Made by a program: the position numbers and the translations under genes. 64,000 nt of DNA from assembly GCF_010729485.1 (NCBI RefSeq), contig NZ_AP022609.1, positions 868,001 through 932,000 on the forward strand. Direction: 5' to 3'. How positions within the stretch are numbered: position 1 is the stretch's first letter; every line of letters starts with the position of its first letter. The notes below the pieces were generated by a model that was not told the DNA's origin, made no database searches, and saw nothing but the letters and a program-made list of their open reading frames with translations. Positions 18,870-27,634 of this stretch are shown piece by piece. This DNA is from Mycolicibacter hiberniae. Lineage in GTDB: Bacteria; Actinomycetota; Actinomycetes; Mycobacteriales; Mycobacteriaceae.

Positions 18870-20207
18870 ATGAGTGATCTGGCTGCGCGAGTCCGCGAGG
18901 TCCTGCCGTCGGTGCGGGCCGACTTGGAGGATCTGGTGCGCATCGAGTCGGTGTGGGCCGACCCGGCACGTCGCCCCGAGGTGCACCGCAGTGCACAGCG
19001 CGTCGCAGACCTGTTGAGCCAGGCGGGTTTCCCGCAGGTACAGATCGTCGCCGAAGGCGGCGCGCCGGCGGTCATCGCGCACTACCCGCCACCGGACGGG
19101 GCGCCCACCGTGCTGCTCTACGCCCACCACGACGTGCAGCCCGCGGGGGACGCACAACAGTGGGATTCGCCGCCGTTCGAACCCACCGAACGCGACGGGC
19201 GCCTCTACGGCCGGGGCACCGCCGACGACAAGGCGGGGATCGCCACACACCTGGCGGCCTTCCGGGCGCACGGCGGGCGCCCGCCGGTCGGGGTGACGGT
19301 CTTCGTCGAAGGTGAGGAGGAGTCCGGATCACCGTCGCTGGGCGCGCTGCTGGCCGCGCACCGCGAAGCGCTGCGCGCCGACGTGATCATCATCGCCGAC
19401 TCGGACAATTGGAGCACCGAGATCCCCTCGCTGACGGTGTCGCTGCGCGGGCTGGCGGACTGTGTGGTGGAAGTCGCCACGCTCGACCACGGCCTGCACT
19501 CGGGCCTGTGGGGCGGTGTGGTGCCCGACGCGCTGACCGTGCTGGTGCGCCTGCTGGCGAGCCTGCACGACGACGACGGCAACGTCGCGGTCGCCGGGCT
19601 GCACGAAAGCGTGGCCGCTCCCGTCGACTACCCGCCGGAGCGCGTGCGGGCCGACACCGGACTGCTGGACGGGGTGACCGAGATCGGTTCCGGCTCGGTG
19701 CCGCAACGGATGTGGGCCAAGCCGGCGATCACCGTGATCGGAATCGACACGACCAGCATTGCGGCGTCGTCGAATACGCTGATCCCCCGGGCGCGGGCCA
19801 AGGTGAGCATGCGGGTGGCCCCCGGCGGCGACGCCGCCGCCCACCTGGATGCGCTGGCCGCGCACCTGCGGCAGCACGCGCCGTGGGGAGCCCAGGTGAC
19901 GGTCACCCCGGGCGATGTCGGTCAGCCCTACGCGATCGACGCCACCGGCCCGGTGTACGACGCCGCCCGGGCCGCGTTCGCCCAGGCGTGGGGCGTGGAG
20001 CCGATCGACATGGGCATGGGCGGTTCCATCCCGTTCATCGCCGAGTTCGCTGCGGCCTATCCGGACGCGACCATTCTGGTGACCGGGGTGGAGGATCCCG
20101 CAACCCAGGCCCACAGCGTCAACGAGAGCCTGCATCTGGGCGTGCTGGAGCGCGCCGCCACCGCTGAGGCGCTGTTACTGGGGAAGCTGGGCGCCCGGCC
20201 CGTCTGA
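18870..20207 (+). CDS. M20/M25/M40 family metallopeptidase (dipeptidase)
   Basis: 445 residues, matching Rv2522c in position and type. A di-zinc aminoacylase/carboxypeptidase fold: first metal His in LLYAHHDVQP (about residue 88), bridging Asp in RGTADDKAGIATHLAA, and the catalytic Glu pair in VEGEEESGSPS. The dimerisation domain in the middle carries LDHGLHSGLWGG. The last metal ligand region is ATQAHSVNESLHLG. Most likely hydrolyses dipeptides or N-acyl amino acids; the exact substrate is unknown. ATG start 18 bp after the inverted repeat. Confidence 0.9.
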   Translation: MSDLAARVREVLPSVRADLEDLVRIESVWADPARRPEVHRSAQRVADLLSQAGFPQVQIVAEGGAPAVIAHYPPPDGAPTVLLYAHHDVQPAGDAQQWDSPPFEPTERDGRLYGRGTADDKAGIATHLAAFRAHGGRPPVGVTVFVEGEEESGSPSLGALLAAHREALRADVIIIADSDNWSTEIPSLTVSLRGLADCVVEVATLDHGLHSGLWGGVVPDALTVLVRLLASLHDDDGNVAVAGLHESVAAPVDYPPERVRADTGLLDGVTEIGSGSVPQRMWAKPAITVIGIDTTSIAASSNTLIPRARAKVSMRVAPGGDAAAHLDALAAHLRQHAPWGAQVTVTPGDVGQPYAIDATGPVYDAARAAFAQAWGVEPIDMGMGGSIPFIAEFAAAYPDATILVTGVEDPATQAHSVNESLHLGVLERAATAEALLLGKLGARPV

Positions 20208-20265
20208 GGACCGCGGCGGACGGGCGCACCGGCCTCACAACGGTGCCTTGTGATTGCATGGGCAG

Positions 20266-21216
20266 ATGCCGCTGAGCCCCCGCATGCCCGATCTGCCGGC
20301 GTTCGAGATGTTGCTGGCCATCGCCAAGACCGGCAGCCTGGGTGCGGCCGGCCGGGAATTGGGGCTGACACAGCAGGCGGTCTCGGCGCGGCTTTCGGCC
20401 ATGGAGGCACAGACCGGGGTGCGGCTGGTGACCCGCAGTGCGCGGGGCTCGCAACTGACGTCGGCCGGGGCCGTCGTCACGGAGTGGGCGGACCAGCTGC
20501 TGGAGGTCGCCGCCCACGTCGATGCCGGGCTGGCTTCGTTGCGGACGGCCAGCCGTAAGAAGGTGACCGTGGCTGCGAGCCTGACCGTCGCCGAACATCT
20601 GATGCCCCGGTGGATCGTGTCGCTGCAGGCCTCCGCGGCTCGAGCGGGGCAACCGGCCCCGGAGGTCATTCTGAGCGCCGGCAACAGCGAGCAGGCGGTA
20701 GCCAATGTCCGCGCCGGTTCGGCAGACCTCGGCTTCATCGAGAGTCCGGGGGCCCTGGCGGGGATCCGAAGCCGTGTCGTCGCCCAGGACAGCCTCGTGG
20801 TGGTGGTGCCGCCCGACCACAAATGGGTGCGCCGCTCCAAGCCGGTGAGCGCCGCCGAACTGAGCCAGACCCCGCTGGCCGTCCGGGAACAGGGGTCGGG
20901 CACGCGGGACACGCTGACGGCGGCGTTACGCGCCGTCTTGGGTCCCGGCGTCCAGCAGGCAGCTCCGGCGCTGGAACTGTCGTCGTCGGTGGCCGTGCGC
21001 GGTGCCGTGCTGGCCGGTGCCGGGCCGGCGGTGATGAGCAGATTGGCCGTCGCCGACGATCTTGCGATCGGCAGGCTGCGCTGCGTCGATGTGCCCGAAG
21101 TGGACCTGCGCCGGACGCTGCGGGCGATCTGGACGGGTGGACGCAATCCACCGGCCGGTGCGGTCCGGGAGCTGTTGAGCCACATCGGCAGCACGGCCAC
21201 CGGCCGCGGTGGCTAG
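20266..21216 (+). CDS. LysR family transcriptional regulator
   Basis: 316 residues. N-terminal winged helix-turn-helix (LPAFEMLLAIAKTGSLGAAGRELGLTQQAVSARLSAMEAQTG, residues about 9-50) followed by a periplasmic-binding-like effector domain (about 90-300). LysR proteins typically control a neighbouring gene together with a small co-inducer; here the neighbour is the convergent flavoprotein, whose stop overlaps this one by 4 bp, so the usual divergent target is not present. Start: ATG 20266; a TTG four codons earlier is less likely. Confidence 0.88.
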   Translation: MPLSPRMPDLPAFEMLLAIAKTGSLGAAGRELGLTQQAVSARLSAMEAQTGVRLVTRSARGSQLTSAGAVVTEWADQLLEVAAHVDAGLASLRTASRKKVTVAASLTVAEHLMPRWIVSLQASAARAGQPAPEVILSAGNSEQAVANVRAGSADLGFIESPGALAGIRSRVVAQDSLVVVVPPDHKWVRRSKPVSAAELSQTPLAVREQGSGTRDTLTAALRAVLGPGVQQAAPALELSSSVAVRGAVLAGAGPAVMSRLAVADDLAIGRLRCVDVPEVDLRRTLRAIWTGGRNPPAGAVRELLSHIGSTATGRGG

Positions 21217-22250
21217 GTGCCGTATTGCAGCCACAGCGGCAGCGCAGTGGTGATCCTTTGCATGAACTTGATCAGCCCGATCCGATACTGCCCGGAACCG
21301 GATGCGTCCATCCCGTACTCGGGGAAGGCGATCCCTGCCCCGAACAGTCCCGGCGCCAGAATGCCGTTGGCCGCATCGTATTCCAGCTCACCCCACTGCG
21401 GTGTGGCGGGCAGTTGCCGCCGGGCGAAGCCGACGGTGTAGACGACGTGAGTGCAGGCGCGCAGCTGCTCGGCGAACGCCGGGTCGTTCACGTGGCACCG
21501 TTGCAGCCGATCCGGATACGTGCCGTCGATGTTCTCCCGGGCCCACGCGGCGGCGTTGCCCTTCAAGCCGGTGTCGTCGAACAGGATGCGGTCGTCGAGG
21601 TAGACCGCGTATGTGTTGGGGCTGCGGTAGAAGTTGACGATGTTGCGGACCCGGGTGTCGAGCAGGTTGGGCAGCGCCACCATGGCGGAGTGGGAAGAGC
21701 CGAAGACGGCCACGGTGGCGTCATCGAGGTCCCGTTGCGCGAGCTTGCGTGGGTCCAGCGCCACCTGAAGCGGAATCTCCTCCAGGTGCGGGTGATGCAG
21801 CTTCTTGGGGACGGAACCCACCGCCAGGATCACGTTCTTCGCTTCGATCTCGGCGTCCTCGGTGCCCACCAGCCACCGGCGGTTGCGCAGGGTGAGTTCG
21901 GTGGCCATGGCGCGAACCGGTGTCACCCGTTGGCAGAGGTGTTCGGTGATCCACACCAGCGGGTCGGCGACCAGGCCGAGCAGGCAGGTCTGAGTCGGAT
22001 CGACCTCGGTCAGCTCGAACGGAGGAGCTTCGGCGAAGCGGAAAGCTGGTGAGGCGTTCAGGTAGTCGAGGAACAGGGAAACGTGGGTGTTGCCCGGCAC
22101 CGCGCGCCATTTGGTGCCGAGGTCGCCGGCGGCGAAGTCGGGATCGATCCAGACGATCTCGGCTGCCGGGACGCCGTGGTCGAGCAGCCGGCCCACCGCC
22201 GCTATGCCCGCGGGGCCTGCCCCAATCACTGCCCAGCTGTACCCAGTCAT
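21213..22250 (-). CDS. FAD-dependent oxidoreductase (NAD(P)-binding, monooxygenase-like)
   Basis: 345 residues. A dinucleotide-binding motif at the N-terminus (VIGAGPAGIAAVGRLL), a second nucleotide-binding glycine motif in the middle (VAVFGSSHSAMVALPNLL, about residue 165), and a C-terminal FAD segment (APGLFGAGIAFPEYG). The architecture is like the flavin monooxygenases and lysine/ornithine hydroxylases but shorter. The substrate is unknown. The ATG at 22250 is preferred over the one five codons upstream because GGAAGGCAGG lies directly before it. It is likely transcribed away from the VOC and bcp genes in the same direction. Confidence 0.78.
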   Translation of the reverse strand: MTGYSWAVIGAGPAGIAAVGRLLDHGVPAAEIVWIDPDFAAGDLGTKWRAVPGNTHVSLFLDYLNASPAFRFAEAPPFELTEVDPTQTCLLGLVADPLVWITEHLCQRVTPVRAMATELTLRNRRWLVGTEDAEIEAKNVILAVGSVPKKLHHPHLEEIPLQVALDPRKLAQRDLDDATVAVFGSSHSAMVALPNLLDTRVRNIVNFYRSPNTYAVYLDDRILFDDTGLKGNAAAWARENIDGTYPDRLQRCHVNDPAFAEQLRACTHVVYTVGFARRQLPATPQWGELEYDAANGILAPGLFGAGIAFPEYGMDASGSGQYRIGLIKFMQRITTALPLWLQYGT

Positions 22251-22367
22251 GTTCCTGCCTTCCATCGAGTGGAGATCATCGAGCGATGGAATTAATGCTG
22301 CGCCGGGCGGCAGTCGCCGACTAGGGGGCTTGTTCTTGTCAGGTCACAAGGTGTTGTTGTGGGTTGG

Positions 22368-22841
22368 TCAGCGCCCATCGGCTGCGGCCTCCAGGGCGGC
22401 GATGTCGAGCTTGACCATGGTGTGCATGGCCCTTTTCGCCCGCAGCACCCGCTCAGGGTCTGGGTCGGTCATCAACGCCGCCAACTGGTTCGGGATCACC
22501 TGCCAGGACAATCCGTAGCGATCGGTGAGCCAGCCGCACTGGACTTGCCGGCCGCCGGCGCTCAACGCGTCCCAGTAGCGATCCAGCTCGGCTTGGTCGG
22601 CGCAGTACACCTGAATCGAAACGGCCTCATCGAAGGTGAAGTCCGGTCCGCCGTTGATCGCCGAGAACTGCCGCCCGTCGAGTTCGAACAGCACCTCCAG
22701 CGGGCTGCCTTTTCGCTCGGAGTTCTCCGCGCCCCAATACGAGACATCGGTGATCTTCGAGTTGGGGAAGATCGACACGTAGTACTCGGCGGCCTCCAAC
22801 GCCAAGGTGTCGAACCAGAGGCTCGTCCGGATGACTGGCAT
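22368..22841 (-). CDS. VOC superfamily (PhnB / 3-demethylubiquinone-methyltransferase-like) protein
   Basis: 157 residues. Matches the small PhnB-like vicinal-oxygen-chelate family: SLWFDTLALEAAEYYVSIFPNSKI at the N-terminus, FELDGRQFSAINGGPDFTFDEAVSIQV in the middle and CGWLTDRYGLSWQVIP near residue 115. The family is often annotated as 3-demethylubiquinone 3-methyltransferase, but there is no methyltransferase fold, so that name should not be trusted. ATG 22841 has GAGGAG upstream. It lies 38 bp downstream of bcp on the same strand. Confidence 0.85.
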   Translation of the reverse strand: MPVIRTSLWFDTLALEAAEYYVSIFPNSKITDVSYWGAENSERKGSPLEVLFELDGRQFSAINGGPDFTFDEAVSIQVYCADQAELDRYWDALSAGGRQVQCGWLTDRYGLSWQVIPNQLAALMTDPDPERVLRAKRAMHTMVKLDIAALEAAADGR

Positions 22842-22879
22842 GCGCTGCTCCTCGTCGGCCGGCGGCAAGCCCGGTGCGA

Positions 22880-23356
22880 TCAGACCGACAGGTCTCGCCG
22901 CAGTTTCGCCACGTGCCCGGTGGCGCGCACGTTGTACTGAGCCTCGGCGATCTTGCCCTGCTCGTCAACGACGAACGTCGAACGAATGACGCCCTGCACG
23001 GTCTTGCCGTACATCTTCTTCTCGCCGAAGGCGCCCCAGGCCGCCAGCACCGACCGGTCCGGGTCGGACAGCAGCGGGAAGGTCAGTGCCTCGGCGTCAC
23101 GGAATTTGGCCAGCTTGGCGGGCTTGTCGGGGGAGATGCCGATGACGTCGAGGCCGGCGTCGTTGAATTCGCGCAAGTTGTCCCGGAAGTCGCAGGCCTG
23201 CTTGGTGCAGCCGGGCGTCGAGGCCGCCGGGTAGAAGTAGACGATGACTCGTCGTCCCCGGTAGTCCGAGAGCGACACGGTGTTGCCGTCGGCGTCGGGA
23301 AGGCTGAACTCCGGCGCTTGATCGCCGGGCGCCAGGCGTGCGGTGTCGGTCAACAA
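22880..23356 (-). CDS. bcp: Thioredoxin-dependent thiol peroxidase (bacterioferritin comigratory protein)
   Basis: 158 residues. An atypical two-Cys peroxiredoxin that reduces hydroperoxides in the cytosol. The peroxidatic Cys50 and resolving Cys55 are both present in STPGCTKQACDFRD, typical of the Bcp/PrxQ group. Later motifs VIGISPDKPAKLAKF and LLSDPDRSVLAAWGAFGEK are also family-like. The start appears to be a TTG (23356, or the adjacent TTG at 23353) following AAAGGGG; no ATG or GTG is available at the conserved N-terminus. Divergent from the DUF3618 gene, with an 89-bp shared upstream region. Confidence 0.93.
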   Translation of the reverse strand: MLTDTARLAPGDQAPEFSLPDADGNTVSLSDYRGRRVIVYFYPAASTPGCTKQACDFRDNLREFNDAGLDVIGISPDKPAKLAKFRDAEALTFPLLSDPDRSVLAAWGAFGEKKMYGKTVQGVIRSTFVVDEQGKIAEAQYNVRATGHVAKLRRDLSV

Positions 23357-23445
23357 CTGCCCCTTTCTGCTCGCCGGAGAGTGCGGCCAACCCCGGCTGC
23401 TCTAGGGTAGTTCGACAGGGTCAGCATCGGACAGGGAGGACGACA

Positions 23446-23673
23446 GTGGCGGAACGCGATCCCGACGCGATCATGAAGGACATCGACCAGGCCCGCGAGC
23501 AGTTGGCGTCGACGGTCGATATTCTCGCGGACCGGGCCAACCCCCGTCGGCTGGCCGACCGGGCAAAGGCCCGCGCGATCGAGACATTGAGACAACCCGC
23601 GGTGATGGCGTCGCTCGCCGGTGTCGGGGGACTGGTTCTGATTCTGGCGATTCGCCGCATCCGCAACCGCTAA
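23446..23673 (+). CDS. DUF3618 family small membrane protein
   Basis: 75 residues, corresponding to Rv2520c. The N-terminal DPDAIMKDIDQAREQLASTVDILADRANPRRLADRAK is the conserved DUF3618 region, predicted as amphipathic helix, followed by one transmembrane helix (MASLAGVGGLVLILAI) and a basic end. The function is unknown. The GTG at 23446 follows AGGGAGGA, a strong ribosome binding site. Divergent from bcp, an arrangement conserved in mycobacteria. A hairpin follows 8 bp after the stop. Confidence 0.88.
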   Translation: MAERDPDAIMKDIDQAREQLASTVDILADRANPRRLADRAKARAIETLRQPAVMASLAGVGGLVLILAIRRIRNR

Positions 23674-23680
23674 AGCACAA

Positions 23681-23716
23681 CGGCCGGGAAGGGATCCACA
23701 GATCCCTCCCCGGCCG
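23681..23716. terminator. Bidirectional hairpin between DUF3618 and GjpA-like genes
   Basis: CGGCCGGG/CCCGGCCG outside and AGGGATC/GATCCCT inside form a 15-pair stem with one A-C mismatch and a 4-nt loop (CACA). It sits between two convergent genes (stops at 23673 and 23731). No T-run follows, as is common for mycobacterial hairpin terminators. Confidence 0.65.
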
Positions 23717-23730
23717 CAGTACTGACGTGG

Positions 23731-24756
23731 CTATCCGGCGAAGGCGCCCCAGATGCTGCCGTCGAACAGGCTCGACAGGAAGTCCGCCCCGAACAGGTCG
23801 ACGTCGGCACTGGCGGGCAGGATCTCCACGGCGTTGACCGGCAGGTCCGCGGTGCCCACGGTCAGCGCTTCGGCGGCGCGGGCGGGCCAGTCCACCAGCA
23901 ACAGATCGAAGATGCTGTCGTTGTTGATCAGGCCGACGAAAACCGCCTCGGTCACGGGAACCTCGTAGCCGTTGACCAAGCTGTTCACGAAGTCCGCGGG
24001 CGCGCTCAACAGCGCCTCGAAGTCGCCGCCGAGAACATTGGTGAGGGTCTCGGCGAACTGGTAGAACAGGCCGATCACCGGAGCCATCATGGTCTGGCTC
24101 ACGGCCTTGATCAACGCCCATGCGTCGAGCGGGCCGATGAACTCGTTGAACAGCGTGGAGATGTTCTCCATCTGGCGGGCCGGGATGGACAGCACCGGTG
24201 CCATCGCCTTGCCGATGTCCTCGATACCGTAGAGCGTCCAGATGTTCAGTTCGTTGAACGCCTCGAAGGGGTTCCCGTTGGCCAGGGCCTCGCCGATGCG
24301 CTCCAGCAGCACTTCGAGGCCGGGGTACTTCAGGTCTTCGCCCTCGACCCCGAAGATCATCTTCTCGAGCGCCTCACCGACGCCGGCGAAACCGGAGGTG
24401 ACAAACCGCGGGTCCATGCCCTCGCGGGCGTCCAGCGGGACGTCCTCCATGCCGATGATCAGCTGGGCGTAGTCGCCCCAGTTGCTGGCGGCCTGGCCGA
24501 CCACGTCGAAGACGTTGGCGTTGCTGAACAGGGTGCTCAGGTTCTCCGCGGTCCGCTCGAACACCGACGACCAACCGAAGAGGCCCTCGATGCCCGAGGT
24601 CAGCTGGACTGCCTGGTGGCGGACGTCGAGCTGGCTCGGCGCCACGGGGTGCACTGCCAGCATGCCGGCTCCCGCCAGAGCGATTCCGGCCGCCGCCAGC
24701 CGGGTCGCGTGACCGGCGCGGCGCGGGGTCGCTTCAGGGTGTAGGGCGAACTCCAC
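23731..24756 (-). CDS. gjpA: GjpA-family exported protein (annotated elsewhere as outer membrane porin)
   Basis: 341 residues. The N-terminus has a basic stretch, a hydrophobic segment (LAAAGIALAGAGMLAVHPVAPS) and then a VRHQAVQLTSG motif, the hallmark of a large mycobacterial family named after GjpA. The rest is rich in Ala, Phe, Leu and Asn with NGYEVPVTEAVFVGLIN-type repeats; no enzyme motif is seen. Role in the cell envelope is inferred only from the family name; porin activity is not shown by the sequence. GTG start with an ideal AAAGGAG (24764-24770) 7 nt upstream. An IdeR-box-like site lies about 85-100 bp upstream. Confidence 0.65.
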   Translation of the reverse strand: MEFALHPEATPRRAGHATRLAAAGIALAGAGMLAVHPVAPSQLDVRHQAVQLTSGIEGLFGWSSVFERTAENLSTLFSNANVFDVVGQAASNWGDYAQLIIGMEDVPLDAREGMDPRFVTSGFAGVGEALEKMIFGVEGEDLKYPGLEVLLERIGEALANGNPFEAFNELNIWTLYGIEDIGKAMAPVLSIPARQMENISTLFNEFIGPLDAWALIKAVSQTMMAPVIGLFYQFAETLTNVLGGDFEALLSAPADFVNSLVNGYEVPVTEAVFVGLINNDSIFDLLLVDWPARAAEALTVGTADLPVNAVEILPASADVDLFGADFLSSLFDGSIWGAFAG

Positions 24757-24823
24757 GGGGTGACTCCTTTGAAAGTTTTATGAGCTGCACCCTTGGTTTA
24801 GGGAGCAGGATCCTGCGCGCCCG

Positions 24824-24829
24824 ATAATA
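24824..24829 (-). promoter_or_regulatory. -10 element TATTAT of the GjpA-like gene
   Basis: On the minus strand TATTAT is about 67 nt before the GTG start in a markedly A/T-rich pocket (24770-24870). An IdeR-like box lies just upstream and would overlap the -35 region. Confidence 0.45.
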
Positions 24830-24839
24830 GCAATTAATC

Positions 24840-24858
24840 AAAGGAAACCCTTACCTAA
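24840..24858 (-). promoter_or_regulatory. IdeR-box-like sequence upstream of the GjpA-like gene
   Basis: Minus strand TTAGGTAAGGGTTTCCTTT agrees at 13 of 19 positions with the IdeR/DtxR consensus TTAGGTTAGGCTAACCTAA as recalled; the left half (TTAGGT.AGG) is near perfect. Position over the presumed -35 would suit iron-dependent repression. Confidence 0.35.
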
Positions 24859-25027
24859 GTACCCCTTGTCTAACTTCCGGGGGCGGGGACGTGCCGTCAG
24901 AGGCGTGCCGGCATGCCGGCGGGGAGGCGGTGCGCGGGTGATTGCGGCTGGCGGGCAGGGCTGCCGAGGGGCCGCTGTGCGCTCAGACCAAGGGAGAGGG
25001 GCGGCGGCCAACGAGCCTGCCGGAAGA

Positions 25028-25044
25028 ATCGCATTATCTGCGAT
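25028..25044 (-). terminator. Small hairpin after tRNA-Lys
   Basis: Minus strand: ATCGCA/TGCGAT with a 5-nt loop, followed by TCTT, immediately after the tRNA 3' end. Plausible weak intrinsic terminator. Confidence 0.4.
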
Positions 25045-25049
25045 AACTG

Positions 25050-25122
<73 letters not shown>

Positions 25123-25277
25123 TGGGCGGTCATAACCGCGAGACAGACAATAACAGGCGCCGTGCCATGAGACGAAATCAGCGGGTTCTTACCTGGTGAC
25201 CGCAGCCACGGCGACACCGCCGATTAACCACTAGACTGCCTGCGGAGCAGCACGGAGCGCGATCAGGTGGGAAAAGT

Positions 25278-26510
25278 ATGGGGCAGGTTGGTTGGGTGCA
25301 ACGCTGCCGGGGGTTCGGGTCCCGGGTGGCGGCATTGGTGATGGTTTCGGCCGCGGTGGGGAGCCTGAGTGCCTGCGGCGGTGACGCCGACGCCGAGGCG
25401 GCAAGGATCATCACCGACAAGGGCACGCCGTATGCCGACCTGCTGATTCCCAAGGTCACCGCATCCGTCACCGACAAGGCCGTCGGCGTCGCGGTGGACG
25501 CACCGGTGACCGTCACCGCCGAGGACGGCGTGCTCGACTCGGTCACCATGGTCAATGAATACGGTGCCGTCGTCGACGGCAAGCTCAGTGCAGATGGCTT
25601 GACCTGGGCGACATCTGAGCAACTCGGCTACAACAAGCGCTACACGGTGGACGCGAGGGCGCTGGGTCTCGGCGGCGTAACCAGCCGGCAGATGACGTTT
25701 CAGACGCACTCGCCGCAGAACCTGACCATGCCCTACGTCATGCCGCGCGACGGCGAGGTCGTCGGCGTCGGTCAGCCGGTGGCCATCCGGTTCGACGAGA
25801 ACATCGTCGATCGTGAGGCGGCCGAAAAGGCGATCACCATCACCACCAAACCGCCCGTGGAGGGTGCCTTCTACTGGCTGAACAACCGTGAGGTGCGTTG
25901 GCGGCCACAGGCTTTCTGGAAGCCTGGCACCGTGGTCGACGTCCAGGTCAACACCTACGGGGTGGACCTGGGCAACGGGGTTTACGGGCAGGACAACGCC
26001 GCCAGCCACTTCGTCATCGGCGACGAGGTGATCGCCACGGTCGACGACAACACCAAGTCGATGGTGGTCCGGGTCAACGGTGAAGTGGTCAAGACCATGG
26101 CGGTGTCGATGGGCAAGGAGAGCACCCCGACCAACAACGGCACCTACATCGTCGGTGAGCGCTTCGCGCACATCGTCATGGACTCCTCGACCTACGGCGT
26201 TCCGGTCAACTCGCCCAACGGGTATCGCACCGACGTCGACTGGGCCACCCAGATCTCCTACAGCGGGATCTTCGTGCACTCGGCCCCGTGGTCGGTCGGC
26301 GCCCAGGGTTACGCCAACACCAGCCACGGCTGCATCAACGTCAGCCCCAGCAATGCGCTGTGGTTCTACGACCACATCAAACGCGGCGACGTGGTGCAGA
26401 TCACCAACACCATCGGCTCCCTGCTGCCCGGCACCGAGGGACTCGGGGACTGGAACATCCCGTGGCCGGAGTGGCAGGCCGGCAACGCCAAGGCGGAACC
26501 GCTGCGCTGA
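25278..26510 (+). CDS. ldtB: L,D-transpeptidase LdtB-type lipoprotein
   Basis: 410 residues, the size of M. tuberculosis LdtB (LdtMt2, Rv2518c, also called LppS). It makes 3-3 crosslinks between diaminopimelate residues of peptidoglycan and is the main target of carbapenems in mycobacteria. Lipoprotein signal with lipobox LSAC (Cys33); two Ig-like domains (about 50-250); YkuD catalytic domain with His334 in [21 protein letters not shown] and catalytic Cys352 in [13 protein letters not shown]-terminal subdomain with two-Trp segment. ATG start. A -10-like TAGACT lies about 40 nt upstream. Confidence 0.95.
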   Translation: MGQVGWVQRCRGFGSRVAALVMVSAAVGSLSACGGDADAEAARIITDKGTPYADLLIPKVTASVTDKAVGVAVDAPVTVTAEDGVLDSVTMVNEYGAVVDGKLSADGLTWATSEQLGYNKRYTVDARALGLGGVTSRQMTFQTHSPQNLTMPYVMPRDGEVVGVGQPVAIRFDENIVDREAAEKAITITTKPPVEGAFYWLNNREVRWRPQAFWKPGTVVDVQVNTYGVDLGNGVYGQDNAASHFVIGDEVIATVDDNTKSMVVRVNGEVVKTMAVSMGKESTPTNNGTYIVGERFAHIVMDSSTYGVPVNSPNGYRTDVDWATQISYSGIFVHSAPWSVGAQGYANTSHGCINVSPSNALWFYDHIKRGDVVQITNTIGSLLPGTEGLGDWNIPWPEWQAGNAKAEPLR

Positions 26511-26526
26511 CACCGCGGCGGGGCCG

Positions 26527-27269
26527 TCAGCCCTCGTCGCGCAGGTATTCCTCACCGCCGTTGGGGTAACCCCCACCGAACGTGGTGATGTGCACGTGGT
26601 CGTAGTGCCCGTTGCCGCCACCGCTGGGTCCCCCCGGCGTGTAGTAGGTGCCCCGCCAGATCGCGTCCTGCAGGGCGAACCGCCCGGAGTTGCGTAGCGC
26701 GTAGGCCACGATCTCGTCGCCCAGCGCGATGCCCTCAGGGCTGCCGGGGTTCGGGATCATCACATCGATGGCCAGGCCGGAGGGATGCCAGCGCTGGCCG
26801 TCGGGCCGCACGCCGATCATGTCGTGAATCTGCGGGAACGCTTCGCTGATGCTGCGGGCCACGAGGATCGTCTTGACCTGCATGCCGTGCTCGTTGACGA
26901 GGCTGGGGGGCAGCGCCTGCGGCGCCGGCATGGCCCAGTTGCTCAGCAGGTCGGGTACCGGCAGTCCCCAGTCCTGCGGCGGGGGCGGCGGAAAGTCCTG
27001 AGGGGGCGGGGGTGGGGCGCCCTCAGGCGGCGGGGGTGCGTCCTGCGGGGCGGCGGGGGTGCGTCCTGCGGGGGCGGCGGGGGTGCGTCCTGCGGGGGCG
27101 GCGGGGGTGCGTCCTCCGGCGGGGGTGGCGGCGGTGCGTCCTCGGGCGGCGCGTCCACGGCTGCCGGGGGTGGCGGCTCGTCGGTGTTACCCGGTTCGGC
27201 ACCCACTGCGCCGGCCAGGAACACGGCGGCCGGCAACACAGTCGTCGCGGCCAGCACCGAGGATTTCAT
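26527..27269 (-). pseudogene. Exported proline-rich protein with Rv0320-like C-terminal domain; frameshifted in its repeat
   Basis: Two frames make one protein. The first starts at ATG 27269 with a signal peptide (MKSSVLAATTVLPAAVFLAGAVGA), then a Pro/Asp repeat (APPPPPQD units). The second (26527 to about 27055) continues the same repeat (APPPPPQDF, PPPPPQDWGLPVPDLLSNWA) into a domain with HPSGLAIDVMIPNPGSPEGIALGDEIVAYAL and HYDHVHITTFGGG, resembling the C-terminal domain of Rv0320-type exported proteins (peptidoglycan-hydrolase-like His/Asp motif, not a proven enzyme). The frames join if one G is added to the repeat unit at 27038-27060, which is 23 bp while its neighbours are 24. Either a true frameshift or a sequencing error in a G run. 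Converges with ldtB. Confidence 0.75.
27038..27108. repeat. 24-bp tandem repeat coding for APPPPPQD, three copies, one short by 1 bp
   Basis: Units at 27038-27060 (23 bp), 27061-27084 and 27085-27108 (24 bp each), starting GCGTCCTGCGG on the plus strand; degenerate units flank them. The short unit has GGGG where the others have GGGGG and breaks the reading frame. Confidence 0.85.
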
Positions 27270-27317
27270 GCGCAGATCTACTAGTCCTTGCGTGAGCACG
27301 CAGGGAACCGTAACCAA

Positions 27318-27634
27318 AACGTTATATCGAGTTCAACCCGGCACGCGGCAATGCGCCCGCTGAGACGGGGCCCAGCGGGTGGGCAATCGCGGGGAACCGC
27401 AGGCAGACCAGGTCAGCTCGATGACTGTCGGCGGTGTGCTCGACTGTGATGTGCCGGTGTCCGCTCGATCACTGCATGGCGAACACGGCAGTAAGTGCCG
27501 ACACCAGATCGGCGAAATCAAAGGGGGCGGCCTCGGCCGAGATTTGCTGGTTCTCAATATCGGACATGCAGGCGGAGGTCGTCAACGCGGTACGGCAGGC
27601 CGGGAGTGACCCGAGCGGGGTCTAGCGTGGCGGA
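27318..27634. other. Intergenic region without a recognisable gene
   Basis: Between the frameshifted exported-protein gene and a small unknown gene. Short open frames exist but none has a start signal, domain or mycobacterial codon pattern that I would support. Just right of the exported-protein start, around 27310-27330, a patch with AAAACGTTATAT is A/T rich and may hold its promoter. Confidence 0.4.
27623..27628 (+). promoter_or_regulatory. -10 element TAGCGT, leaderless-type, before the 27635 gene
   Basis: TAGCGT is followed by 6 nt and then the ATG at 27635. Confidence 0.4.

Noticed and set aside
22368..22841. Ubiquinone methyltransferase annotation for the VOC gene
   Set aside because: No SAM-binding fold; the family name in databases is historical.
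27038..27108. Possible CRISPR-like array (regular 24-bp units)
   Set aside because: Units are adjacent with no spacers and encode a proline-rich repeat; no Cas gene nearby.
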